Below, piece after piece: positions 58,029 to 64,000 of a stretch of 64,000 bases of DNA; position 1 is the first letter of the stretch; each line of letters begins with the position of its first letter. The stretch is from positions 617,082 through 681,081 of the forward strand of contig NZ_LIPF01000003.1 of the NCBI RefSeq assembly GCF_001905385.1, written 5' to 3'. Made by a program: the position numbers and the translations under genes. The stretch is from Streptomyces sp. CB02414 (lineage in GTDB: Bacteria; Actinomycetota; Actinomycetes; Streptomycetales; Streptomycetaceae). A model generated the notes under the pieces. It searched no databases. It saw nothing but the letters and a program-made list of their open reading frames with translations, and was not told the DNA's origin.

Positions 58029-58046
58029 ATTCATCACATGATGAAT
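58029..58046. promoter_or_regulatory. Palindromic operator across the ABC-gene start codon
   Basis: ATTCATCA-CA-TGATGAAT has two perfect 8-bp arms and covers the ATG at 58038. It is much richer in AT than its surroundings. A repressor bound here would block both transcription and initiation; no regulator gene is next to it. Confidence 0.65.
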
Positions 58047-58856
58047 TACTCTTCCGTCCCGCCGGGAGAAACCGGCGGCGACCCCGCCCCACCCGCCGTC
58101 CACGCCCAGGACCTCACCGTCGTCCGAGGCCCCCGCACCGTCCTGCGCGGCCTCGGCTTCACCGTCCCCCGAGGCCGGATCACCGGCCTCCTCGGCCCCT
58201 CCGGCTGCGGCAAGTCGACCCTCATGCGCGCGATCGCCGGTACCCAGGCCAAGGTCACCGGCACCCTGGACGTCCTCGGCCGCCCCGCCGGCCACCCCGC
58301 CCTCCGCACCCGCATCGGCTACGTCACCCAGGCCCCGTCCGTCTTCGACGACCTGACCGTCCGCCAGAACCTCGACTACTTCGCCGCGATACTCGCCCCC
58401 GGCCGAGCCGCCTCCGACCGCCGCCGGGAGGACGTCACCCGGGCGATCACCGACGTCGACCTCACCGCCCACGCCGACGCCCTCGCGGGCAACCTCTCCG
58501 GCGGCCAGCGCAGCCGCGTCTCCCTCGCCGTCGCCCTCCTCGGCGACCCGGAACTCCTGATCCTCGACGAACCGACCGTCGGCCTGGACCCCGTACTCCG
58601 CCGAGACCTGTGGACCCTCTTCCACTCCCTCGCCGCCGACCGCGGCGCCACCCTCCTCGTCTCCTCCCACGTCATGGACGAGGCCGAGCGCTGCCACCGC
58701 CTCCTCCTCATGCGCGAGGGCGAGATCCTCGCCGAGGACACCCCCGACGCCCTGCGCGCCCGCACCGGCTCCGAGACGGTCGAGGGAGCCTTCCTCCACC
58801 TGGTCGACGAGGCGAAGGCGAAGGCGGCGACCCGCACGAAGGAGACCACCCGATGA
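58038..58856 (+). CDS. ABC-2 type exporter, ATP-binding subunit
   Basis: 272 residues from the first of two adjacent ATGs; GGAGGAG lies 10 bp upstream. Walker A LLGPSGCGKSTLMRAI, Q-loop YVTQAPSVFDD, signature NLSGGQRSRVSLAVALLGDPELLILDEPTVGLDP (with Walker B) and H-loop LVSSHVMDEAERC are all present. It powers the permease encoded 4 bp in overlap downstream. The substrate is probably a drug or lipid-like compound by family (DrrA/NatA type). Confidence 0.93.
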   Translation: MMNYSSVPPGETGGDPAPPAVHAQDLTVVRGPRTVLRGLGFTVPRGRITGLLGPSGCGKSTLMRAIAGTQAKVTGTLDVLGRPAGHPALRTRIGYVTQAPSVFDDLTVRQNLDYFAAILAPGRAASDRRREDVTRAITDVDLTAHADALAGNLSGGQRSRVSLAVALLGDPELLILDEPTVGLDPVLRRDLWTLFHSLAADRGATLLVSSHVMDEAERCHRLLLMREGEILAEDTPDALRARTGSETVEGAFLHLVDEAKAKAATRTKETTR

Positions 58857-59653
58857 CCAGGCCCACGGCCCCCGAGACCCCCGCACCCGCCCTCACCCCG
58901 GCCCCCACCCGCCCCCTCAGCCTCTCCCGCACCACAGCCACGGCCACCCGGGTTCTGCGCCAGCTGAGCCACGACCCGCGCACCATCGCCCTGCTGATGC
59001 TGATCCCCTGCGTGATGCTCTTCCTGCTGCGCTACGTCTTCGACGGCAGCCCGCGCACCTTCGACAACATCGGCGCCTCGCTCCTCGGGATCTTCCCGCT
59101 GATCACGATGTTCCTGGTCACGTCCATCGCGACCCTGCGCGAGCGCACCTCCGGCACCCTCGAACGACTCCTCGCCATGCCCCTGGGCAAGGGCGACCTG
59201 ATCGCCGGCTACGCCCTGGCCTTCGGCACCCTCGCCATCGTCCAGTCGGCCCTCGCCACCGGCCTGGCCGTCTGGCTCCTCGGCCTCGACGTGACCGGCA
59301 GCCCCTGGCTCCTGCTCCTGGTCGCGCTGCTCGACGCCCTCCTCGGCACGGCACTCGGCCTCTTCGTCTCGGCCTTCGCGGCCTCCGAATTCCAGGCGGT
59401 GCAGTTCATGCCGGCCGTGATCTTCCCCCAGCTCCTCCTCTGCGGCCTCTTCACCCCGCGCGACAAGATGCACCCCGCCCTGGAGGCGATCTCCGACGTC
59501 CTGCCGATGTCGTACGCGGTGGACGGCATGAACGAGGTCCTCCGCCACACCGACATGACCACCGCCTTCATCCGTGACGCCCTGATCGTCGCGGGCTGCG
59601 CCGTGCTGGTCCTGACCCTGGGCGCGGCGACGTTGAAACGCCGAACGGCATAA
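58853..59653 (+). CDS. ABC-2 type exporter, membrane subunit
   Basis: 266 residues with six predicted membrane segments. ABC2_membrane family features include LMLIPCVMLFLLRYVF, RERTSGTLERLLAMPLGKGDLIAGYALAF and FQAVQFMPAVIFPQLLLCGLFTPRDKMHPALEAISDVLPMSYAVDGMNEVLRH. It overlaps the ATPase gene by 4 bp (ATGA). With it, this makes a DrrAB/NodIJ-like exporter. Confidence 0.93.
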   Translation: MTRPTAPETPAPALTPAPTRPLSLSRTTATATRVLRQLSHDPRTIALLMLIPCVMLFLLRYVFDGSPRTFDNIGASLLGIFPLITMFLVTSIATLRERTSGTLERLLAMPLGKGDLIAGYALAFGTLAIVQSALATGLAVWLLGLDVTGSPWLLLLVALLDALLGTALGLFVSAFAASEFQAVQFMPAVIFPQLLLCGLFTPRDKMHPALEAISDVLPMSYAVDGMNEVLRHTDMTTAFIRDALIVAGCAVLVLTLGAATLKRRTA

Positions 59654-59656
59654 CAG

Positions 59657-59745
59657 CCCGTCCGGCGCTTGAGGACGAGGCCGTCCAGACCGAAAGCGGG
59701 GGTCCGGGGGCGGCAGCCCCCAGGGACGGGAACGGGAAGGGGCGG
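59657..59745. repeat. Streptomyces-type intergenic repeat (CGTCCGGCGCTTGAGGACGAG family)
   Basis: The stretch begins CCCGTCCGGCGCTTGAGGAC and contains CCGAAAGCGGGGGTCCGGGG and the hairpin GGGGGC-GGCA-GCCCCC. I recognise this as a very frequent intergenic element in Streptomyces that often follows a stop codon and may act as a terminator. One copy in this window. Confidence 0.6.
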
Positions 59746-59876
59746 CGGGGGCGAAGAACCCCGACGGCCACCACGTCCCGCGGACTGGACACGTCACCCA
59801 CCCCGCCACCACGAATGCGAGGATGACGACAACGGACGACGCACCCCAGACAGGTCACCGGAGGGCACCCGAACCC

Positions 59877-60689
59877 ATGACCCAGAAAGTCGCAGTCCTC
59901 GGCACCGGCAAGATCGGCGAAGCCCTGCTCAGCGGCATGATCGGAGCCGGCTGGGCCCCCGCCGACCTCCTGGTCACCGCCCGCCGCCAGGAACGGGCCG
60001 ACGAACTCCGCGCCCGCCACGGAGTCACCCCCGTCACCAACGCCGAGGCCGCCAAGACCGCCGACACCCTGATCCTCACGGTCAAGCCGCAGGACATGGG
60101 CACCCTCCTCGACGAACTCGCCCCGCACGTCCCCGCCGACCGCCTGGTCATCAGCGGAGCCGCGGGCATCCCCACCGCCTTCTTCGAGGAACGCCTCGCC
60201 CCCGGCACCCCGGTGGTCCGCGTCATGACGAACACCCCGGCCCTCGTCGACGAGGCCATGTCCGTCATCTCCGCCGGCACCCACGCCACCGCCGATCACC
60301 TCGCCCACACCGAGGAGCTCTTCGGCGCCGTCGGCAAGACCCTGCGCGTTCCCGAGTCCCAGCAGGACGCCTGCACCGCCCTCTCCGGCTCCGGTCCGGC
60401 GTACTTCTTCTACCTGGTCGAGGCGATGACCGACGCCGGCATCCTCCTGGGCCTGCCCCGCGACAAGGCGCACGACCTGATCGTCCAGTCCGCGATCGGC
60501 GCCGCGAAGATGCTCCGCGACAGCGGCGAGCACCCGGTCAGGCTCCGCGAGAACGTCACGTCCCCCGCCGGCACCACGATCAACGCCATCCGCGAACTCG
60601 AGAACCACGGCGTCCGCGCCGCCCTCATCGCCGCCCTGGAGGCCGCCCGCGACCGCAGCCGCGAACTGGCCTCCGGCACCAAGGACTGA
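59877..60689 (+). CDS. proC: Pyrroline-5-carboxylate reductase
   Basis: 270 residues from ATG 59877, chosen because GGAGGG lies about 12 bp upstream; an ATG at 59823 would add 18 atypical residues. ProC reduces pyrroline-5-carboxylate to proline with NAD(P)H. Motifs: VAVLGTGKIGEALLSGMI (Rossmann), LTVKPQDM, VRVMTNTPALV, and SGSGPAYFFYLVEAMTDAGILLGLPRDKA, the P5CR signature. The C-terminal SPAGTTINAIRELE is also conserved. Confidence 0.95.
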   Translation: MTQKVAVLGTGKIGEALLSGMIGAGWAPADLLVTARRQERADELRARHGVTPVTNAEAAKTADTLILTVKPQDMGTLLDELAPHVPADRLVISGAAGIPTAFFEERLAPGTPVVRVMTNTPALVDEAMSVISAGTHATADHLAHTEELFGAVGKTLRVPESQQDACTALSGSGPAYFFYLVEAMTDAGILLGLPRDKAHDLIVQSAIGAAKMLRDSGEHPVRLRENVTSPAGTTINAIRELENHGVRAALIAALEAARDRSRELASGTKD

Positions 60690-60726
60690 CCGGCACCAGG
60701 GAACTCTCCGGCACCAGGGACGGGAC

Positions 60727-61311
60727 TCACTTCGCCGACGCCAGCACCTCCTCGGTCGTCACCACCCGCGCGAAACCGCCCCCGTGCAGCGAAACCGCGG
60801 ACGCCCGGGCCAGCTCGTCGGCGCTCTGCCGCCAGCCGAAGGGCCCCTCCAGCCCGAAGGTGTACGTGGCGTCGAAGGCCACGACGACCTCGTACCCGAG
60901 GTTCCCGCCCATCCGTGCCGTCGTCTCGACGCACATGTTCGTCTGGATCCCGGCCAGCACGATCTGCGAGATTCCCGCCCCGCGCAGCCAGGCGCCCAGG
61001 TCCGGCGACCCCAGGAACGCCGAGTTCACGGTCTTCGTGACCAGCAGCTCGGCCCCGCTCCCCTTCCCGCGCCGCTGCTCCACGTACTCCTTGAACCCGT
61101 TGCCCCGGTACCCGGCCCGCAACGGCGATCCCGGCTTGACCGAGTCGTGCCGCACGAAGACGACCGGCCGCCCGGCCGACTGCCATACGTCGATGAGTGC
61201 GGCGATGTTGTCGTCCGCCGCCGGATTGTTGCGCGTACCCCAGAAGTCGGCTTCCTCGAAGCCCTTCTGCACGTCCACGACCACCAGTGCCGCGTTCTCC
61301 AGGATCTCCAT
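60727..61311 (-). CDS. Isochorismatase-fold cysteine hydrolase
   Basis: 194 residues. The catalytic triad of the family is visible: Asp in LVVVDVQKGF, Lys in LVTKTVNSAF, and Cys in GIQTNMCVETTARM, with the cis-peptide region before it. Members hydrolyse isochorismate, nicotinamide or related amides; nothing here singles out one. ATG at 61311. It is divergent from the GlxA-type regulator (75 bp between), which may control it, since such pairs occur often. Confidence 0.88.
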   Translation of the reverse strand: MEILENAALVVVDVQKGFEEADFWGTRNNPAADDNIAALIDVWQSAGRPVVFVRHDSVKPGSPLRAGYRGNGFKEYVEQRRGKGSGAELLVTKTVNSAFLGSPDLGAWLRGAGISQIVLAGIQTNMCVETTARMGGNLGYEVVVAFDATYTFGLEGPFGWRQSADELARASAVSLHGGGFARVVTTEEVLASAK

Positions 61312-61385
61312 GCCCCGATGGTCGCCCCCCGCGGTACCAGGGCACAGAGGTACAGAAGCCACCGACCGATGGTTTACTGCCACCC

Positions 61386-62369
61386 ATGGCAGCCCCCTAC
61401 CGCGTCGCCTTGGTCGCCTTCCCGGGCATCCGGGCCTTCGACGTCTCCGTCATCACCGAAGTGTGGGGCGCCGACCGCACTGACCGGGGCGTCCCCGCCT
61501 TCGAACTGCGCCGCGCCGCCGTCGACGGCTCCACCGTCGTCCCGATGCGCGGCGGGCTCGCCCTCCACCCCGACCGCCCGCTCGACTGGCTGGACCGGGC
61601 CGACCTGGTCGTGGTCCCAGGCCTCGACGACCACGTCACCCCGGCACCCGCCCCGGTCCTCGACGCCCTCCGCCACGCCCATGCCCGCGGCACTCCTGTC
61701 GCCGCCCTCTGCGGGGGCGCCTTCACCCTCGCCCAGGCCGGCCTCCTCGACGACCGCCGCGCCATCACCCACTGGCGTCTGGTCGACCTCCTACGGACCC
61801 GGCATCCTCGGGTCAGGGTCGTCCCGGACGCCCTCTTCATCGAGGACGACAACATCTGGACCGCCGCGGGCACGGCGGCCGGCATCGACCTCTGCCTCCA
61901 CCTGGTCCGTCTGGCCCACGGCGCCGAGGCCGCCGCCACCATCGCCCGCTCGATGGTCACCGCCCCTTTCCGCACGGGCACACAGGCCCAGTTCATCGAG
62001 CACCCCACACCCCGCGCCGACCGGGACGCCGACGCCCTCGCCGACGTCCGCGAGCACGCCCTGCGCCACCTGCACGAACCTCTCACCGTCGCCGACCTGG
62101 CAGCCCGCGCGGGCATGTCCCCTCGTTCCTTCGCCCGCCACTTCACGGCGGCGACCGGTACCACCCCGCTCCGCTGGCTCCTCGACCAGCGCGTCGCCGC
62201 CGCCCAGAAACTCCTGGAGCGCACCGACCTGGCCATGCCCGAGGTGGCCCGCCGAGCCGGCTTCGGCAGCGAGGTCACGATGCGCCAGCACTTCGCATCG
62301 CGCCTCGCCACCAGCCCCCGCGCCTACCGAGCCGCGTTCACCGGAGGCAGCAACCCGATCGCCCGGTAG
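61386..62369 (+). CDS. GlxA-type AraC regulator (DJ-1/PfpI + AraC HTH)
   Basis: 327 residues. The N-terminal glutamine-amidotransferase-like (DJ-1/PfpI) domain runs from VALVAFPGIRAFDVSVITEVWG to the nucleophile elbow AALCGGAFTLAQAGLLDDRRAITHW, with the Cys retained. The C-terminal AraC domain has two HTH units: LTVADLAARAGMSPRSFARHFTAATGTTPLRWLLDQR and MPEVARRAGFGSEVTMRQHFASRLATSPRAYR. GlxA-like regulators control catabolic or developmental genes. Its 3' end overlaps trpS by 46 bp in the opposite direction. Confidence 0.92.
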   Translation: MAAPYRVALVAFPGIRAFDVSVITEVWGADRTDRGVPAFELRRAAVDGSTVVPMRGGLALHPDRPLDWLDRADLVVVPGLDDHVTPAPAPVLDALRHAHARGTPVAALCGGAFTLAQAGLLDDRRAITHWRLVDLLRTRHPRVRVVPDALFIEDDNIWTAAGTAAGIDLCLHLVRLAHGAEAAATIARSMVTAPFRTGTQAQFIEHPTPRADRDADALADVREHALRHLHEPLTVADLAARAGMSPRSFARHFTAATGTTPLRWLLDQRVAAAQKLLERTDLAMPEVARRAGFGSEVTMRQHFASRLATSPRAYRAAFTGGSNPIAR

Positions 62370-63334
62370 GCGGCATCCACGGTCGGCCGGGCCATCGCAC
62401 GGGCCTTGTCCGCCCCCTCCCGCAGCACGCCCTCCACGTACCCGGGATCCGCGCACAGCTCCTGGTGCCGCTCCCGCACGGGACGAAGCACCTCGACGAC
62501 GGCCTCGGCGGTGTCCTTCTTCAACGCCCCGTACGAGTCGTATCCACCCGCCAGCTCCGTCGGCTCCCCACCCGTGCAGGCGGCGAGGATCTCCAGCAGA
62601 TTCGCGAGCCCCGGCCGCGCCTCACGGTCGTACACGACCTCCCGCCCGCTGTCGGTCACGGCCCGCGCGACCTTCTTCCGCACCACGTCCGGCTCGTCCA
62701 GCAGGTAGACGATCCCCGGCCCGACGTCGTCGCTCTTGCCCATCTTCGACGTCGGATCCTGCAGGTTCATGACCCGGGCCGCCAGGCCCGGCAGGGTCGC
62801 CCGGGGCACCACGAACGTGTGCCCGTACCGCTGGTTGAACCGCACCGCGAGATCCCGCGCCAACTCCACGTGCTGCGCCTGATCGTCCCCCACCGGCACC
62901 TCGTCCGTCCCGTACGCCAGGATGTCCGCCGCCATCAGCACGGGATAGGTCAGCAGCGACAGCCGCACACTCCCACCCCGCACCCGCTCACGCGCGGCCT
63001 TCTCCTTGTACTGGATCATCCGCCGCATCTCCCCGTCGGTGGCGACGCACTCCAGTACGTACGACAGCCTCGCGTGCTCGTCCACGTGACTCTGCACGAA
63101 CACCGTGCAGCGCTCCGGCTCCAGCCCCGCGGCCAGCAGCAGCGACGCCGCCTGCCGGCTCAGTCTGCGCACCCGCGCCGGATCGTGGTCGACGGTCAGT
63201 GCGTGCAGGTCGACGACGCAGAACACAGCGTCCGACCGATGCTGGTCGACCGTGGCCCACTTCCGCATGGCGCCCAGATAGTTCCCCAGCGTCAGGTGCC
63301 CGGTCGGCTTGATCCCGCTGAAGACCCGTGTCAT
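62324..63334 (-). CDS. trpS: Tryptophanyl-tRNA synthetase, leader-controlled auxiliary type
   Basis: 336 residues. Class I synthetase with HIGH-like TGHLTLGNYLGAM near the N-terminus and KMSKS-like TSKMGKSDD. Tryptophan-pocket and anticodon regions fit TrpRS. Streptomyces often has two TrpRS; the auxiliary, indolmycin-resistant TrpRS1 of S. coelicolor is induced by ribosome-mediated attenuation. The leader peptide and terminator found upstream here identify this as that type. ATG at 63334 follows GGAGGTGGAG closely. Confidence 0.93.
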   Translation of the reverse strand: MTRVFSGIKPTGHLTLGNYLGAMRKWATVDQHRSDAVFCVVDLHALTVDHDPARVRRLSRQAASLLLAAGLEPERCTVFVQSHVDEHARLSYVLECVATDGEMRRMIQYKEKAARERVRGGSVRLSLLTYPVLMAADILAYGTDEVPVGDDQAQHVELARDLAVRFNQRYGHTFVVPRATLPGLAARVMNLQDPTSKMGKSDDVGPGIVYLLDEPDVVRKKVARAVTDSGREVVYDREARPGLANLLEILAACTGGEPTELAGGYDSYGALKKDTAEAVVEVLRPVRERHQELCADPGYVEGVLREGADKARAMARPTVDAAYRAIGLLPPVNAAR

Positions 63335-63399
63335 CTCTCCACCTCCTGGTCAGGACCGCCGCCATCCGCCGGCCGCCCCTCCTGGAGGGAGATACGAGA

Positions 63400-63422
63400 A
63401 CGGCCGCCGAAGCGGCGGCCGT
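63400..63422 (-). terminator. Attenuator hairpin in the trpS leader
   Basis: On the minus strand ACGGCCGCCG-CTT-CGGCGGCCGT forms a perfect 10-bp stem, followed by TCTCGTATCT. An upstream GGGCCGCCTGACGGCGGCC segment, which overlaps the Trp codons and stop of the leader peptide, can pair with the same bases and act as antiterminator. Confidence 0.8.
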
Positions 63423-63449
63423 CGAGTGCATACGTGTGTGCGGCCGCCG

Positions 63450-63488
63450 TCAGGCGGCCCACCAGAGCTGAGTACACGTACGCGTCAT
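63450..63488 (-). CDS. trpS leader peptide
   Basis: A 12-residue peptide MTRTCTQLWWAA with two adjacent TGG codons followed by Ala-Ala and stop. GGAGGG lies about 4 bp before its ATG. When charged tRNA-Trp is scarce the ribosome would stall at the Trp pair and favour the antiterminator, turning on trpS 115 bp downstream. This matches the mechanism reported for the auxiliary trpS of S. coelicolor. Confidence 0.9.
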   Translation of the reverse strand: MTRTCTQLWWAA

Positions 63489-63532
63489 CACGCCCTCCAC
63501 ACTACGCCCTGGCAGAGCGCCAGGCCCGGGAT

Positions 63533-63561
63533 TTGACACCCCGGGTGCGCACTCGTAGTGT
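63533..63561 (+). promoter_or_regulatory. rRNA operon promoter, most upstream
   Basis: TTGACA (63533-63538), 17-bp spacer, TAGTGT (63556-63561). It is the best vegetative promoter in the window and drives the rRNA leader. It lies about 45 bp upstream of the trpS leader peptide ATG but on the opposite strand. Confidence 0.8.
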
Positions 63562-63711
63562 TCTCCGAGTTGTCCGACGTGAGCGCCGACTTCGGTCGGT
63601 CCCCGGACAGCGATTCCACAAGTACCAACCACTCCTCGACGAGCTGTCGTGTTGTCGGTGCGCGTATTCATGGAATGAGGAATCCACGTCCGTCAGGACA
63701 CGGTCCCCCGA

Positions 63712-63741
63712 TTAGCTCGGAGGCCGGGAATCCGCTAAAGT
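63712..63741 (+). promoter_or_regulatory. rRNA operon promoter, second
   Basis: TTAGCT (63712-63717), 18-bp spacer, TAAAGT (63736-63741). Streptomyces rrn operons have several such promoters in series. Confidence 0.55.
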
Positions 63742-63808
63742 CTCACTCCGTCGGAACGGCCCAACAGCCGGGAAGACAACCCCCTCTGACTGGGAATCAG
63801 GGCCCGAA

Positions 63809-63910
63809 AGGATCTGATAGAGTCGGAACCGCCGGAAAGGGAAACGCGAAAGCGGGAACCTGGAAAGCACCGAGGAAATCGGATCGGAAAGATCTGATAG
63901 AGTCGGAAAC
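63809..63910 (+). promoter_or_regulatory. Duplicated rRNA promoter/leader block
   Basis: GATCTGATAGAGTCGGAA occurs at 63811-63828 and again at 63891-63908, 80 bp apart, each with a TAGAGT -10-like hexamer (63818-63823, 63898-63903). They are probably two further rrn promoters; -35 boxes are poor. Confidence 0.6.
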
Positions 63911-64000
63911 GCAAGACCGAAGGGAAGCGCCCGGAGGAAAGCCCGAGAGGGTGAGTACAAAGGAAGCGACCGTTCCTTGAGAACTCAACAGCGTGCCAAA
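63910..64000 (+). ncRNA. 5' leader of an rRNA operon (16S lies beyond the window)
   Basis: The final bases TTGAGAACTCAACAGCGTGC are the conserved actinobacterial pre-16S leader with a boxA-like antitermination element. No 16S sequence is reached. The whole 63489-64000 stretch should be read as regulatory DNA of this operon; no protein gene is supported on either strand. Confidence 0.8.

Noticed and set aside
63558..63980. 140-codon plus-strand open frame near the window end
   Set aside because: It covers rRNA promoters and leader, has non-coding codon use and no ribosome site.

Overview
The window is a contiguous stretch of a Streptomyces chromosome. Very high GC, strong third-position GC bias, many GTG starts, 4-bp ATGA/GTGA overlaps and the gene content (lsr2-clpC, sigE-cseA-cseB-cseC, radA-disA, a leader-controlled auxiliary trpS, a second nuoD) all point to this genus. 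Most of it looks like chromosomal core. I see no prophage, IS element, CRISPR array, tRNA or natural-product cluster.

Layout. 1-5055: 3' end of a secreted esterase, a coiled-coil membrane protein, two PH-domain membrane proteins translated in overlap, and a stand-alone NADH dehydrogenase subunit D gene (nuoD). 5020-11407: a MidA-type methyltransferase that overlaps nuoD tail to tail, a DesK/NarL-type two-component system, an ArsR/DUF5937 regulator divergent from a small basic protein, and a threonine-aldolase-like enzyme followed by a degenerate 26-27 bp repeat array. 11575-17135: a tight cofactor operon, DUF2520 oxidoreductase-panC-nadB-nadC-coaX, for pantothenate/CoA and NAD. 17536-20826: small conserved proteins, a BlaI/MecI repressor, short-form ArgA, the nucleoid protein Lsr2 and an SCO3374-family protein. 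21257-24563: clpC with a candidate ClgR operator, a strong terminator and a HAD acid phosphatase.

24697-33300: a pair of tandem paralogous NACHT (NLR-like) NTPases of identical length, divergent from an M23 peptidase, then a TetR/MFS-DHA2 efflux pair with a palindromic operator. 33442-38359: a truncated secreted-protease remnant, the cell-envelope stress operon sigE-cseA-cseB-cseC, and mutY. 38491-42846: a second NarL-type two-component system whose kinase carries an extra C-terminal extracytoplasmic domain, a PAP2 phosphatase, and a secreted DUF-like protein. An identical 18-bp near-palindrome lies before both the kinase and the PAP2 gene. 42869-45484: radA-disA (c-di-AMP synthesis, repair). 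45817-53031: a sigma-like/zinc-finger/TM/BACON fusion protein, a cysteine-cluster protein, ppx, a sugar isomerase-like protein with an overlapping TetR gene, and ilvD.

53059-63334: a PQQ-propeller Ser/Thr kinase, small secreted and membrane proteins, a methyltransferase, an ABC-2 exporter with an operator across its start codon, proC, an isochorismatase-fold hydrolase, a GlxA-type AraC regulator and trpS. trpS is preceded by a 12-codon leader peptide with two adjacent Trp codons and a terminator hairpin, which is the signature of ribosome-mediated attenuation. From about 63533 to the end the plus strand is the multi-promoter leader of an rRNA operon; 16S itself lies beyond the window.

The strongest candidates for a poorly described system are the NACHT pair, the NuoD2/MidA pair (NuoD2 has Trp in place of the quinone-binding Tyr but keeps the Arg that MidA-family enzymes methylate), the single-chain sigma/anti-sigma-like BACON protein, and the shared operator around the 38-42 kb two-component system.
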